Shown: piece by piece, positions 30,701-40,668 of the stretch
Numbering within the stretch: position 1 is the first letter of the stretch
Layout of the letters: every line of letters starts with the position of its first letter
DNA from: Parietichytrium sp. I65-24A
Taxonomy: Eukaryota > Sar > Bigyra > Thraustochytrida > Thraustochytriidae
DNA: 64,000 nt
Reading direction: 5' to 3'
Assembly (NCBI GenBank): GCA_012862575.1
Contig: BLSF01000028.1
Coordinates: 457,644 to 521,643, forward strand
Position numbers and translations under genes: made by a program
The notes under the pieces: model-generated
What the model saw: the letters and a program-made list of their open reading frames with translations, nothing else
Database searches by the model: none
What the model was told of the DNA's origin: nothing

Positions 30701-33700
30701 TCTTTGAACCCCGCAACCTTGCTCCAAAACTGCGGGTCGTCCACGTCCACATTCTCCTTACTCTCATTTTCTCCTGCGATGAATACCGCTTTTGCAAAGG
30801 CGCCAAGAACAGACTTGTCCGTAATTCCTCCGCCCGAAGAGTCTTTGTTGTAATCAATGACATGACTGGCCTTGTCCAGGATTTCCTCGATGGTAGCGTT
30901 CATAAAGTTCTGACTTGCCTCCTCGGAGGCCTGTTCGCTCTCACCAAATACGGCATAAGCTCCGTGTTTTAAAATGTGATCCACTTCTTTGGCACTCAAG
31001 CTAGCTTTGCTTTTGTTTTTCGCGCCGGTCTCCTTCGCCCCCGCCAACATGGCCCGATCGAGGCCTAGCTTGATCGATGCCTTCTCAAACATGACCATCT
31101 CATAAGTCTTCCGCGTCATGAGCCGATACACCTTGACCGCTCTGGTCTGCCCGATGCGGTGCGAGCGGGCTTGCGCTTGCAAGTCATTCTGTGGGTTCCA
31201 ATCTGAGTCGTAGATAATGACAGTGTCAGCGGTGGTGAGATTCAATCCCAACCCACCTGCACGAGTGGAGAGCAGCATGATGAAGTGGCTGGAATTTGGG
31301 GCAGAGAAACGGTCGATCGCAGCCTGCCTGTCCGCACCAGTGACGGTACCGTCCAAACGCTCGCACTTGAAAGACCGCACCCTGCAGTATTCCTGTAAAA
31401 GGTCCAGCATTCGTACCATCTGTGAAAAAATGAGCACTTTGTGCTGACCTGACTTCAACTTGGGTAAAAGTTTGTCCAAGAGAATCAACTTTCCGGAAGC
31501 CTGTACGAGCTGCCCTTCCCTTGTTTTTATTTTGAGCATCGAATCCGGAGCGTCAACTTCCGCGGCAACAGCGTCCTCCACGCCGTTAATCAAAAAAGGG
31601 TGGTTGCAACACTTACGTAGCTCCATCATCACGTTCATCAGGCGCGGTCCATTGCCGCTTTTGCCTCCACGGAAAAGAAACGAGGTGTTTTTCTCGTAGA
31701 TCCCTCGGTAGTACTGTTTCTGCAGATGTGTGAGCTCAACTTCAACGAGAGTTTCTTGCTTTGGTGGAAGCTGTTTTCCGACATCCTCCTTAACTCTACG
31801 AAGAAGAAACGGTCTCAGAACCTCTGTGAGTTTTTCGACTTGACTGTGGCTCGTCATGGTGCCAAACTCTTCCATAAAACGAGCAAAGTTGGCTTCCATG
31901 AACCAAAACTTTTCATCCGACTCGTCCACGTTAGCGGTTTTTGGCGGCCTTCGCCCGGGCTCTGTGGGCAAGGTGACGAGAAAGTTCATCAGCGACCAAA
32001 GCTCCTCTGTGTTATTTTGAATGGGTGTACCGGTAAGGAGGACGGTGAAATCCCTCGTATAGCTCTGTAGCTCTCGGGCAAGTTGCGACTTCCTGTTTTT
32101 CAGGCGATGAGCTTCGTCGACTACAAGGCAACGCCAGGGAATTTTGCGAAGCTTCGTCGCCTCGCGCGCGGCAATTTCGTAAGTCGTGATTAGTATTTCA
32201 AATCGCATAAACTCTTTGTGATGAATTTTGCGGGCATCTTCGCCGTTGTACGCTTCGGATCGACGAAAGTAGAACTCGAAATCGTCAGCCTCTTGTCTAG
32301 CCTCCTGTGAGCCATGAAACACAACGGCGTTCATTTTTGTCCACGTCTGAATTTCGCGCTGCCACTGCACGACACAAGAAAGGGGAACTATAATCAAATG
32401 CGGTCCTCTAGTTCGCATCCACTTTTGCTTGCCTGCACTGACCTTTGGAGGTATTCTCCTCCCCGCCTTCAATTCTTCGAGCATTGCCACGACTTGGATC
32501 GTCTTTCCTAGACCCATTTCGTCTGCGAGGAGGGAACCCGGTCTTCCATTGACCCAATTCCACAAAAGCCAATTGACACCTTCGAGCTGGTAGTCCCTTA
32601 GCTTCAAATCCTTGTCGTCACCGGTCCAGCCGTTGTAGGTGGTATTTTCGTCGAGTTTGCGGAACGCTGAGTTGCTCAGTTTGACAAGTTTTTGGTGCAG
32701 CGGAGCATATTTGTGTTTGGCGTCACCAATGTCAAGGTAGTTGAACGCTTTGAACTCGGTATACTTTTGTTCAAAGACAGACCTGTCAAGGACATCTACC
32801 CTCTCCCAGGTGATTCCATCATAGGGCACCTGCTCCCACTTTACTAGGACAAATTTGTGCCGCGCTTCGACGAGTTCAAGACTTTCGATTTGCGGGGCTT
32901 GCGCCTCTTTCTTTTTTATAGGAGCCTCTGTGTCAGGGCCCTCCTTCTCTCCCTCGACTTTACTTGCATCGCCTTCCGCGACGCCCTCCTCTGACGTTTT
33001 CTTGCCATCAGCCTCTTCTGTTCCCTGGGTCACACTGGCCGCGGTGTCTGCCTTCTCGGTGGGGCCTTTTTCGGCCACGGCATCTTCTTCCACTACCTCA
33101 ATCTTTCCTTCCGGGGCGTAATAAGAAGGATGGGTGGTGAAGTCCATCGCAGGAAGAAATTCAGTATCCACGTCCGGGTTCTCCTCGTAATACGCAAGAA
33201 AGCGGTCAACAACAACGAAGTTTGGATTGAAAGGGCATGACTCATCGGCATCCAGTTTTGCATCTGCCTGCTCCAGATCAAATTCGGTACCACCGTCCGC
33301 GGATATAAAGTTCTGCTCATCCTTCAAAAAGTTCTGGATGCGGCGCTCCACATTCGGGTCTGTCCCCAACAGCTTCCTTTCGCTCATCCACGCCACGTGG
33401 AGGTGCGAGTAGCCTTTCCACTTGACCAAGTACTCATTCTCTCCACTAGCTTTGTTCTTGCGAAAGGACAACAGCTTTTCTGTTTCCAGTGAGGGGGGAA
33501 AGTACGGGGTAAACAGTTCTCTCAGAGGCGGATTGTCGCGAAGCTCCTCCTTGGATAGCGTTGCGTCCACAGCATTTTTTGAGCCGGTGTCTTTTCGCTT
33601 GATATAGCCTCGGCGGCTTTTGACTGTCTTGGTGGGCTTTTTATCGTCGAGATCGCTGAATCCACCGCCATCGTCTGATCCGGGAGGAAAGTTTCCATCT

Positions 33701-34416
33701 TCCACAGAGTCAGACTCAAAGCCCGAGCCGTCGTTCTTCTTGACGCGGATTCTCGAGCTCTGCCGCACGGAGTGAGAGCCATCCTTGGACTTTCGTCTCT
33801 TCTCGTCTCCTTGCCGCCAAGCACCTTCACTATTGTCGCTGCTCGCTGCGTCATCACCTTCAGATTCTACATCAAAGTAATCACTGGCGCCCTCCTCCTC
33901 GTCTCTGCTTTTGCGCGACCTTTTGGAAGACTTTTTGTCTTTGGACTTTTTCTTTTTCTTCTTCTTCTTGTCCCCGTGCTTTTTCTTCTTCTTGTCCTTC
34001 TTCGATCCCGCTGCTTTGTCCTTCTTCTTCTTTTTGCTGCTCTTGGCAGGCTTACTAGCCTCCGCGTCCGCTTCCGACCAGGACCCAGCCGAAGCACCGT
34101 CCGCGAGAGCTACGACCTCGTAGGACTCCTCGTCCTCGTGCTCGTCGCCTGCCAGGTCCAACTCCACGTCCATGTCCATCTCCTTTACGTCGTCATCTTC
34201 CAACCCTGCGTCCGAGTCGCCGGAGAAATAGTCGGCGTAGTTCTTCTTCGCGGTGCGCCGCCTGCTACTGCGCACTACGGCGTCCCCTATCACCCCTGTG
34301 AGCTCCGAGGACTCCTCGTCGCCGTGCTGCCTCCTACTGGGACGCTTACTGCTGCTCTCCGCCACATCCCCGTCCACCTCGCGGGAGCGCTTCCCGTCCC
34401 TCTTGCGACTCGCCAT
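27724..34416 (-). CDS. CHD-family chromodomain helicase chromatin remodeler
   Basis: This is a 2230-residue intronless protein, the largest gene here. The N-terminus is highly charged and Lys-rich (about 1-290). Two chromodomains follow, one with YLVKWKGYSHLHVAWMSE and one with FVLVKWEQVPYDGITWE (about 325-590). The SNF2 ATPase has the Walker A motif DEMGLGKT at about 632-640, DEAH at about 767-770, LLTGTPIQNN, and the helicase C signature ARSHRIGQT near 1087. A Lys/Asp/Glu-rich linker, a WGKWGKWGQF segment near 1380, a very acidic Ser/Glu region and a C-terminal region with WTREMDMHLLIGISKHG complete it. CHD proteins slide or space nucleosomes in the nucleus and bind methylated histone tails. 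It resembles CHD1 or CHD6-9 types; I cannot choose between them. Confidence 0.94.
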   Translation of the reverse strand: MASRKRDGKRSREVDGDVAESSSKRPSRRQHGDEESSELTGVIGDAVVRSSRRRTAKKNYADYFSGDSDAGLEDDDVKEMDMDVELDLAGDEHEDEESYEVVALADGASAGSWSEADAEASKPAKSSKKKKKDKAAGSKKDKKKKKHGDKKKKKKKKSKDKKSSKRSRKSRDEEEGASDYFDVESEGDDAASSDNSEGAWRQGDEKRRKSKDGSHSVRQSSRIRVKKNDGSGFESDSVEDGNFPPGSDDGGGFSDLDDKKPTKTVKSRRGYIKRKDTGSKNAVDATLSKEELRDNPPLRELFTPYFPPSLETEKLLSFRKNKASGENEYLVKWKGYSHLHVAWMSERKLLGTDPNVERRIQNFLKDEQNFISADGGTEFDLEQADAKLDADESCPFNPNFVVVDRFLAYYEENPDVDTEFLPAMDFTTHPSYYAPEGKIEVVEEDAVAEKGPTEKADTAASVTQGTEEADGKKTSEEGVAEGDASKVEGEKEGPDTEAPIKKKEAQAPQIESLELVEARHKFVLVKWEQVPYDGITWERVDVLDRSVFEQKYTEFKAFNYLDIGDAKHKYAPLHQKLVKLSNSAFRKLDENTTYNGWTGDDKDLKLRDYQLEGVNWLLWNWVNGRPGSLLADEMGLGKTIQVVAMLEELKAGRRIPPKVSAGKQKWMRTRGPHLIIVPLSCVVQWQREIQTWTKMNAVVFHGSQEARQEADDFEFYFRRSEAYNGEDARKIHHKEFMRFEILITTYEIAAREATKLRKIPWRCLVVDEAHRLKNRKSQLARELQSYTRDFTVLLTGTPIQNNTEELWSLMNFLVTLPTEPGRRPPKTANVDESDEKFWFMEANFARFMEEFGTMTSHSQVEKLTEVLRPFLLRRVKEDVGKQLPPKQETLVEVELTHLQKQYYRGIYEKNTSFLFRGGKSGNGPRLMNVMMELRKCCNHPFLINGVEDAVAAEVDAPDSMLKIKTREGQLVQASGKLILLDKLLPKLKSGQHKVLIFSQMVRMLDLLQEYCRVRSFKCERLDGTVTGADRQAAIDRFSAPNSSHFIMLLSTRAGGLGLNLTTADTVIIYDSDWNPQNDLQAQARSHRIGQTRAVKVYRLMTRKTYEMVMFEKASIKLGLDRAMLAGAKETGAKNKSKASLSAKEVDHILKHGAYAVFGESEQASEEASQNFMNATIEEILDKASHVIDYNKDSSGGGITDKSVLGAFAKAVFIAGENESKENVDVDDPQFWSKVAGFKDPGDDPSESLLSGLGLSKDEILGEGHKRKRRAVVRMGMVKNLSDLDEDSDDGKKKKGDGKSKNGKKDGKKSRQSDDEYSGHEENSNEEEEEDADAGTPVSPSQLGPNPRKPVQRKPAVSKPVVVVDGRPWSETSRDGVIEFLTTYGWGKWGKWGQFTSSGNLESFGSEDRVVRFCSAIVRAVYTYACSEAASDPKRSNDFIKYGCKAFDPMYTAADILDRARISRLENEELAQVQSVLTKPVFLSRMINGGARMLLENLQLLLDVEKYVEKGITTAVSVLSKAMEVPVGNSAKLESDSPSSGHDERDGAAEVNGGSSGNIKEAETVKAEDAVTEKSEVPAANEDGEDPKATEKSEPSSGEVGANREGSASVPSEGGESGAANQLKTERNGSEGQVASQPVPAKVVSEADAADSGPSSEAAQDALQEEKMEVVKDTEEGASNLDSDAKRPHPDDSKADQSASVSGVGEADQNGGDPKNSSLEPVGKDESAPAAVEQLHRQRIERGFSALSYEIIGAGNMPMGIILGMRRLKSARGNSRIEWIAQGCRKEFAELGNGKFLKPGDVLTRVNGFLAKDLETIQDLMEAFLIPAAFVSRMQGKEWKFEEYELAVQTQRRILSFETRQSLGQAHPAHLTGETPVGAMPPFMLNLTGLLPSNAVEQSDPYDAAAYLDIIKPLLVGRPLDAAQVFIFDTRRSRLLDGHAQKVWEALSATKAEIEGGVPPQVQVEQVAKVEGLTESKSSGALGEEQKIDSSSGAEASAPEKMDVEEESGKAPSQQVKVEEGTGKGVSQSSGDMLSGGELADSKPAAGDVEEGNSAEPESVDAKEEVVGEAGEVVAIASYLDWERLVFNRTAVAIHDMDVIGTARSKLHTMQLRKVNLCWTREMDMHLLIGISKHGFSKITIHRIAADPSLIFAQILGTDRMQALLHLMNQHLAAREDTRRRRSPKDPKADGSAAGDSEQVLNLNMILEQGPASYLPSFRNIQMYLQLLVQR

Positions 34417-35428
34417 TCCTGCGCTTCGCTTCCCCGCTCCTTCGCTCCTTCCTTCGTTCGTTCGTTCCTTCGTTCGTTCGTTCGTTCGTTCGTTCCTTCC
34501 ACCCGACCGCCCGCGCGGCTCCTCCGTATCCTTAGGAAACCTCCGTATATACGTGCCCCCACGCTCTCTCTCTCTCTGTCTCTCTGTCTCTCTCTCCCGC
34601 GGGAAACCTCTTCCGAGGCTGTCTCTCCCTCTGTCTTGGGTTCCTGCGGGGGCGCTCGCGCGTAGGAGAGCCAGCGGCGAGGACGGCGACGAACGCGAAG
34701 GAACCGCTGCCAGCTAGCTAGTGCCTCGTACTCGAGTACTCTCAGAGACTACGGCCGAGGAGTCTGACAAGTCTGAGGACGCTGCTGGTGGTGACACAAG
34801 TGGGGGGGCGCGGAGACTACGGAAACATCTAGTGGACCCAACAGGGTTTGAAATGCAGGGTAGCCAAGATATGCGACGATCCCAGTAGCCAGGATGTAGC
34901 TTGGCGCCTAGCTCCGAGTTAAGATAATTTTCATATGGCTTTCAGTAGCCTTCTGGCAGTGTGGCCCATGTGAGCTCAATTTCAAAAAATAAATGAACAA
35001 CAGAGTCGCGTTTATGTCCACATGTCAAGGGAACAAGCGCTCGGAGACACAGGCCCAGTGCTCCGGAAGAGTGGTCTGCTGATATTCTGAGCTATTTTCG
35101 GACTGACAGTGAAGAAAAGGGAATCTCTCACCCTGAAAGCGCCGTGGGTCACTGCGCGACCTCTTCAATCTTCAATGAGGAGGATCACGAGGACTCGAAG
35201 GACTCGGGCAGGCTCAGCTACCAACCCTACTAACAGTTACTTGTACTACGAACAGGAGCAGCGATTCCTACCGACTGAAGCCAAAGCATGCCAAAGGTAT
35301 TTCACATTTCACGTTCTGCTCAGGGAAAAACCGAAACGAATTCCGTTCTGGAAGAGCGCTTGATCTTGTGAGCTACTCAGAGACAAGGCAAAGGTGTTCT
35401 ATAAACGGGTGAACTTGGCGCGGGCACT
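34417..35428. promoter_or_regulatory. Divergent promoter region with simple repeats
   Basis: About 1 kb between the CHD start and the secreted-protein start. Just upstream of the CHD ATG lies a TTCG-type tetranucleotide repeat (about 34438-34500), then a CT repeat (about 34561-34597), likely in the 5' leader or promoter. A perfect dyad GTACTCGAGTAC lies at about 34728-34739. A long plus-strand open frame crossing from the CHD gene into this region is a composition shadow. No other gene seen. Confidence 0.45.
34438..34500. repeat. TTCG/TTCC tetranucleotide microsatellite
   Basis: An imperfect run of TTCG units with TTCC interruptions, ending in TTCCTTCC. It lies 20-85 bp upstream of the CHD start codon, so it is probably transcribed in the 5' leader. 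Its length is likely to vary between strains. Confidence 0.85.
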
Positions 35429-37067
35429 ATGGGCCGCGAAGGACGGAGATTAGAGCAAACCCAGCACACTGCCAGGTCGCTTTGTGGCTGCCGAAAATCC
35501 TCCACAGCTCTCAATCTTTTTGCGTTTGCCCTGTTGTGCGTGGCAGGTGTTGGCGCAACCGTGACACGCTCGCTAGAGCTGCCGGAGTGCTCTTCCTTGG
35601 ACGGGCCCTTCTGCAGGATAATAAATCACAAACTCGCCCCTCCTCACGCAAATGGAGTTTCGAAATCGTTTACACAGCCACACGGCACGCCACTTCGTGC
35701 GCCCGAAAAGGTAAGTTCGGCTCCCGCCTAGTGGAAAGGAAACAATCGAGTGATCCGTTTGTGGTCCCTGACCCACATCGCCCCTCTCTCTTTTTGTATG
35801 TCTGCCCTTCTTCTCGCAGCAAGACAAGTCAGGAAAATCGTTTCTTGACTCTTTGGTAGAAAAGATTGCAGAAACGTTCGAGGTAGATCTCAGCATTGGA
35901 GGGTCCGGGGTGGGTGACAATAAAGGGGGAAATCCCAAAATTGGTGCAGACGGGAAGAGCAAGCAAGCCAGTGGTGCTTCCTCTACATACGCCAAAGGTT
36001 CCTTCAAAATTGATGGCAGCTTTGAGGGCACAGCATCGCCGGACGCTGAGAACATCGCCTTTTCAGCGACCCCAGGGGATTGGCTCGAGAAACCGGGTCC
36101 AGACTGGCTGACGGTCGGTCTACGTGGGAAAATACAAAGGACTGACAAGGAGACCCTGAGCATTGAAGCTGTGCTGGTTGACGAGGAGGGCGAACCTTTC
36201 GAAGGCTGCACAGGGTTTCAAGCTACCATGGTGCGAAAAACTGGCGTCGTGCTTGGAACGACTCAGTGGGCCAGCATTTTGCAAGGCAGCGTATGGAAGG
36301 GGACCTACGCATGCGCCGACCTCCCAACTTCTGTAACTCTTTTCTTCAACGGTGCACAGTTCAAAGACAAGGATCTAAAGGGCAAAATAGCTGGAGAGTT
36401 TCACTTCCAGGTGAGCGAGGAAGCGCATTTGCAACGAGCTACTGCAAATAACTTATTTCGGTTATTCGACGCTGGTTCGTTGAAAGATCTTGTAAGAAAA
36501 TCGAAAAGAAAGCTCACTGTGGCAGGGTGCGAGTGTTTGGAAACTTGGTCAGAGAAGGTTGACGGTAAAGTGCATACCTTCTCAGGCGTCAAGTGTGGCA
36601 ATCCAGCGAAACGCAGTGGTGACTATTGCAAAATCGTCTCAGGTTCGTGTGATAGCTCCCCTGCTGCCTCGGATTGGGATTTTTGCATCGAGGACTGGGT
36701 TGAGCTGAGACGAACTGGCGTTGATTTCGAGACCATAGAAATCAAGCTCGACGATACCGATCTACTACAAGGCCTTGATATCGACATGAGTGACCTCTCG
36801 GAGCTCTTGCGGCAGACCATGTCACTACTCGCGACTGCTTCTCCTGATGAGCAAGATCCTCGTGGCCGAGATGATCGAGAGGGTCTGCAAGGTCAAGAGG
36901 AAGCTCGAGAACAGCAAAGCGCGAAATCTACACAAAATGTCGACGCTGATGAGGAAGTGGACGATGACTACGACGAATCTGAAAGTGATGATGATTACTC
37001 TCCAGAAGGCGAGGACGAGACGAAGGAGGATTTGGACAATTATGAAGTGGACGGGGATGATCTCTGA
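35429..37067 (+). CDS. Unrecognised secreted or membrane-anchored protein with acidic tail
   Basis: Two exons: 35429-35710 and 35820-37067, with a 109 bp intron (GTAAGT donor, CGCAG acceptor, phase 0). The product is 509 residues. A hydrophobic segment at about 27-44 (LNLFAFALLCVAGVGA) looks like a signal peptide or signal anchor after a basic start. The middle (about 190-310) holds a beta-rich looking region with paired cysteines; a second cysteine cluster lies around 360-420 (CECLETW, KCGN, YCKIVSGSCD, WDFCIEDW). The C-terminus is about 60 residues of mostly Asp and Glu. I do not recognise a family. The arrangement suggests an extracellular or ER-lumenal protein. The ATG context (ACTATGG) is good. 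It is followed in tandem by another unrecognised membrane protein. Confidence 0.7.
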
Positions 37068-37349
37068 AGATTGATAATTTACAATGTTTTAAAATAATGG
37101 CTGACATAATCTAATCTTCCCCAGCCGTCCTAATTTTATCTCACTCTAGCTCTAGCTACTATCTCACTAATTACTACTAAGACTTTGCCGCGCTTTGAGG
37201 GACAACGGCTATGCTTTCACTGCGTGACAAAGACGTCGCCTCAGGCTCGGTGGTATATGCGAGACAGAGAGAGCCAATGCGCTCGCGCTCAAGATAAAAT
37301 CTGTGACGTTGGTGGCGTGGAGGCAAGAGCCTCGCTACGGGAGAACGTC

Positions 37350-39308
37350 ATGAGCGCCAAAGTCAAACCACAGCCAGGCGCAAGTAGTGGACGACTCTTT
37401 GAGAATGGCAAGCCTTCGCAAAGTAAACGTGAGTCGTCTTGCGCGTCACAAGCCTCTATGGCCCGAACGTGCCAAACAGTCGCATTGCTGATCTGTGCCG
37501 CAGTTTGCATCCTCTTGAATTTCGCCGTCATCTCTTTTGTGGAGTGGAATACTGGGAACGAGACATCATACACAGTGCAGGTTGCCTTGAAGAATACAGA
37601 AGAGAATTGCCCATCATTGGCCGGCGGAAATCTTTTCTCTCAGCTCATTTCGAGCGTTTCTTTAGGAGGGGGGTCCAACCGCGAATGGGAAGATGCACTC
37701 CTGTTTGGCAACTCTCTGGTAGAAAAAGTCGTGCATGTGTTTGAAGAAGGGGACGACTCAAACGTGGTGTATTTTCGTATGCTGAGCAAGCGTTACGTTG
37801 CAATGATTCCAAGGTGGTTAGTTCGAGTGCTGGCACTCAACACGCTGTCGCGTTCAAAAGACAGTCTTTTAATCGTGGTGCAGCCGAGTACAAGTAATGT
37901 CTCAACTTGCGCCGCTAGCTTTCAGATGGGTGAAAACGCGGCAGCAGCTCTGGCGGTCTATCTTCTGCAGCAGGCAGGCGAATCCGACATAGAAGTGTAC
38001 TCCGCCGCGGAGAACGGCACCTCTTACAGTTATGAGCTGACTTGCGATGTTTACAGTGCTTCCGTTCCCTCCGATATGTGCTCGACTGCGAGTCTCTCTC
38101 GTCGAATCGATACCACATATGCTATCTTTCTGGGGATGTGGGCATGCATCGTAGTGGTTTGCTTGATTTGGTTTGCATTGTTAGTCTCTTTCTTTGAAAA
38201 AGACCGTCTTCAAAGCTCAAAGAATAAGCTTGTACAATGTGTACAGCATGATTCCACCGGGGGTTTGCAACCAAGCGCCAAGGTGCCTAATGGAGAAGAG
38301 AAAATCCCCCAAGGTGAGGCAAAGAAAATTGAGCCGGCACCCTCGTCTATGGCTTCGCAGATTTTCGCGGCGATCAATGTTTTGGATCTGCTGTTTGTCA
38401 GCAAGTCTGTAGAGAATGATCTTTCCACCCTACTCAAGAATGGTCTGCGAGCTTGTGTCAGAGACACCTTGAAGAGATTTCTAGTATTGTATGCCCCTGC
38501 GATATCACCAAGCATCGTTCTTTTGCTTGCCGGCTGCGGCTCTGATGAGACCAATTGCGCTCGTAAAACCGAACTTCAGGTGCCCATATTTTACACAATT
38601 CTGGCGTACACTGTCTTTATTGTTGGATTTCTGCTAGGAACAATTTGGTCCGTGTTCCCTGGGAATGTATACCGCTACGCGACCCGTTTCTTGGTCGGTG
38701 TGATGAGTAGCTCTTCGCTGGTCCTGCTCGTTACGCATGTGCTATGGCTACTCGTCGCTTGTACTGTGGAGCCTGTTGCCGCAGGAAGCAAGATTATTTC
38801 AATTGTTTCCATTGGAATCTATGCGTGGCAAACCTGGAGAAAAGTGGAGCTGTACCGCAAAAATGCGGCGAAACGGCTTCTTGAAACAAGGCAAAATCTG
38901 AACCAAGTGGAAGCGGAGCTGGCGAAAGCCGGCTTCAGCAGGGAACACATTTTCTCATTGGTATCCATGACAACCTTGATCCTCGTGCTGTTGTTCATCT
39001 GGTTCATGACCTGTTCCGTAGTCTTTTACGCACACCGTGCAGAATCGGAATCTGCTGTGTTCTCTGTCATTTTTGGCGTTTTCTTGCCAGCTTGCTCTGC
39101 TGTATTGCACGTGATGACCACGATTCGCTGCCGAGCTGCAGCAGACTCTTTGACTCCTGCAGTAGACTTCTTTTCAGGTGTTGCTGACGCAGGGACAGGT
39201 GCAAACTTCAGTCTCACTGCTGCTGATATCGCAGCAGAACTGAAAAAGTATGCCCAAGTCGCACCCTTGATAGTTACCGGTACCACCAAGCAGTCGGATG
39301 TCTCATAG
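37350..39308 (+). CDS. Unrecognised multi-pass membrane protein
   Basis: This is a 652-residue protein from ATG 37350; an in-frame ATG at 37257 with weaker context would give 683 residues. The first membrane segment is near residue 45-65 (LLICAAVCILLNFAVISFV). A domain of about 200 residues with possible N-glycosylation sites and several cysteines follows. A second segment (LGMWACIVVVCLIWFALLV) leads into a cytosolic region, and then a group of about five more hydrophobic helices reaches near the C-terminus. A charged helix (KNAAKRLLETRQNLNQVEAEL) lies between the last helices. No transporter or receptor family is recognised. It sits tandem to the secreted-protein gene. Confidence 0.68.
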   Translation: MSAKVKPQPGASSGRLFENGKPSQSKRESSCASQASMARTCQTVALLICAAVCILLNFAVISFVEWNTGNETSYTVQVALKNTEENCPSLAGGNLFSQLISSVSLGGGSNREWEDALLFGNSLVEKVVHVFEEGDDSNVVYFRMLSKRYVAMIPRWLVRVLALNTLSRSKDSLLIVVQPSTSNVSTCAASFQMGENAAAALAVYLLQQAGESDIEVYSAAENGTSYSYELTCDVYSASVPSDMCSTASLSRRIDTTYAIFLGMWACIVVVCLIWFALLVSFFEKDRLQSSKNKLVQCVQHDSTGGLQPSAKVPNGEEKIPQGEAKKIEPAPSSMASQIFAAINVLDLLFVSKSVENDLSTLLKNGLRACVRDTLKRFLVLYAPAISPSIVLLLAGCGSDETNCARKTELQVPIFYTILAYTVFIVGFLLGTIWSVFPGNVYRYATRFLVGVMSSSSLVLLVTHVLWLLVACTVEPVAAGSKIISIVSIGIYAWQTWRKVELYRKNAAKRLLETRQNLNQVEAELAKAGFSREHIFSLVSMTTLILVLLFIWFMTCSVVFYAHRAESESAVFSVIFGVFLPACSAVLHVMTTIRCRAAADSLTPAVDFFSGVADAGTGANFSLTAADIAAELKKYAQVAPLIVTGTTKQSDVS

Positions 39309-39615
39309 AAGAGAGGGAGTTCTGGCAGCGAAAACACGTCTCCAACAACTGTAAAAAGCGGTGACGATGGTACACTGTGTAGCTCAGATCCATTACGAAT
39401 CGCCTTGCTTTATTCAAACGAGCGGAGCTGGTTTAGTAATTAAAAATGAAGTGGCATCGAGTTTGGCAACAAGTGAGACACTGGAAGGCCATCATCTTTC
39501 CTGGCATCTAGTCTCAGCGCCATGCATCTTGCAGCGCTTCGATACAGTTAATTTTTGTTTGTTTGGTTGCACTTTTTCTCTTTTTTTTCTTTAAAGGTGT
39601 GTAAAGGTAAACAAT
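39309..39615. other. 3' region between convergent genes
   Basis: About 307 bp between convergent genes. It ends in T-rich sequence (39568-39592) near the glutamine synthetase stop, consistent with 3' UTRs. No gene seen. Confidence 0.4.
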
Positions 39616-40668
39616 TTATCTCTCAAGGATCGAAGTCTCGAAGATCTTGGAAGTAACAACGTATGGGTCCATGTTGCTCGCTGGGCGACGATCCTCAAAG
39701 TAACCCTTGCCATCAGCCTTTGTGGAGTTTGGAATGCGCACAGACGCACCGCGGTTCGCAACACCATAACTAAACTTGTCGATGGAGGCGGTCTCGTGTC
39801 TTCCGGTGAGACGAGCCTCGTTTCCGGTTCCGTAAACAGCAATGTGCTCGGCGTGTTTGTCAGCAAGGCGTTCAATTGCTGGGATGATGTACTTGTCAAA
39901 GGCACCGTCCTCTTCGCGCATCTTTTTCGTGGAGAAGTTGGTGTGGCAGCCAGCTCCATTCCAGTCTCCTGGAATTGGCTTTGGCTCGTAAGAAACAGTT
40001 ACATCATGCTTCTCGCACACCCTGTTGAGAATGTAGCGTGCCATCCACATGTGGTCGCCGGAGTCAATTCCAGTGCAAGGTCCAACCTGGAACTCCCACT
40101 GTCCAGGCATGACCTCGGCGTTGATGCCACTGACGTTAATGCCAGCATCAAGGCACTTGACCATGTGCTCCTCAGCAATGTCGCGGCCGAAAGCGACATC
40201 TGCGCCAGCAGAGCAGTAGTATGGGCCCTGAGGTCCTGGGAAGCCCATCTGAATGGTTGGTCCGCCAAAGCTGCGAGCAGTGGAGCTTGGCCATCCCAGA
40301 GGAACTCCGTTCTGGAACAAGGTGTATTCCTGTTCAATGCCAAACCATGGCTCCTCGTCGAGCTTCTCGTTGAAGATTTTCTCAGCTGGGGTGCGAGTGT
40401 TGGTTGGAATTGCATCTCCTTTTGGAGTGTAGCAGCTGCACATAACGAGCACGTGGTTTCCGCCCCGGAAAGGGTCGCTGAAAACCTGTGCTGGCACCAA
40501 GATGACTTCGGAGTCTTCTCCTGGTGCTTGGCCGGTCGAGGACCCATCGAAGTTCCAGTTTGGAAGGTCGTCGAGGCTCACCGAGCTCTTGTTCGGCATA
40601 ACCTTGGTCTTGGAGCGCAGGCCACCATCTGCGTCGATCCACACGTACTCTGCCAATGTAAAGCCCAT
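39616..40668 (-). CDS. Glutamine synthetase, eukaryotic type II
   Basis: This is a 350-residue intronless protein, the normal length for GSII. It makes glutamine from glutamate, ammonia and ATP and is the main ammonium-assimilation enzyme. Diagnostic sequences are [17 protein letters not shown] from residue 39, the metal-binding [27 protein letters not shown], the ATP-site [10 protein letters not shown] and the C-terminal [14 protein letters not shown]. The first ATG is 40668 in an AAGATGG context; the frame is open a further 14 codons upstream without an ATG. No targeting peptide is visible, so a cytosolic form is likely. The antisense strand shows a 350-codon open frame that is a shadow. 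Confidence 0.96.
   Translation of the reverse strand: MGFTLAEYVWIDADGGLRSKTKVMPNKSSVSLDDLPNWNFDGSSTGQAPGEDSEVILVPAQVFSDPFRGGNHVLVMCSCYTPKGDAIPTNTRTPAEKIFNEKLDEEPWFGIEQEYTLFQNGVPLGWPSSTARSFGGPTIQMGFPGPQGPYYCSAGADVAFGRDIAEEHMVKCLDAGINVSGINAEVMPGQWEFQVGPCTGIDSGDHMWMARYILNRVCEKHDVTVSYEPKPIPGDWNGAGCHTNFSTKKMREEDGAFDKYIIPAIERLADKHAEHIAVYGTGNEARLTGRHETASIDKFSYGVANRGASVRIPNSTKADGKGYFEDRRPASNMDPYVVTSKIFETSILER

Noticed and set aside
33772-34665. 297-codon plus-strand open frame
   Set aside because: Antisense to the Lys/Glu-rich CHD N-terminus, giving Phe/Leu/Ser-rich low-complexity sequence; no ATG-context or domain support.
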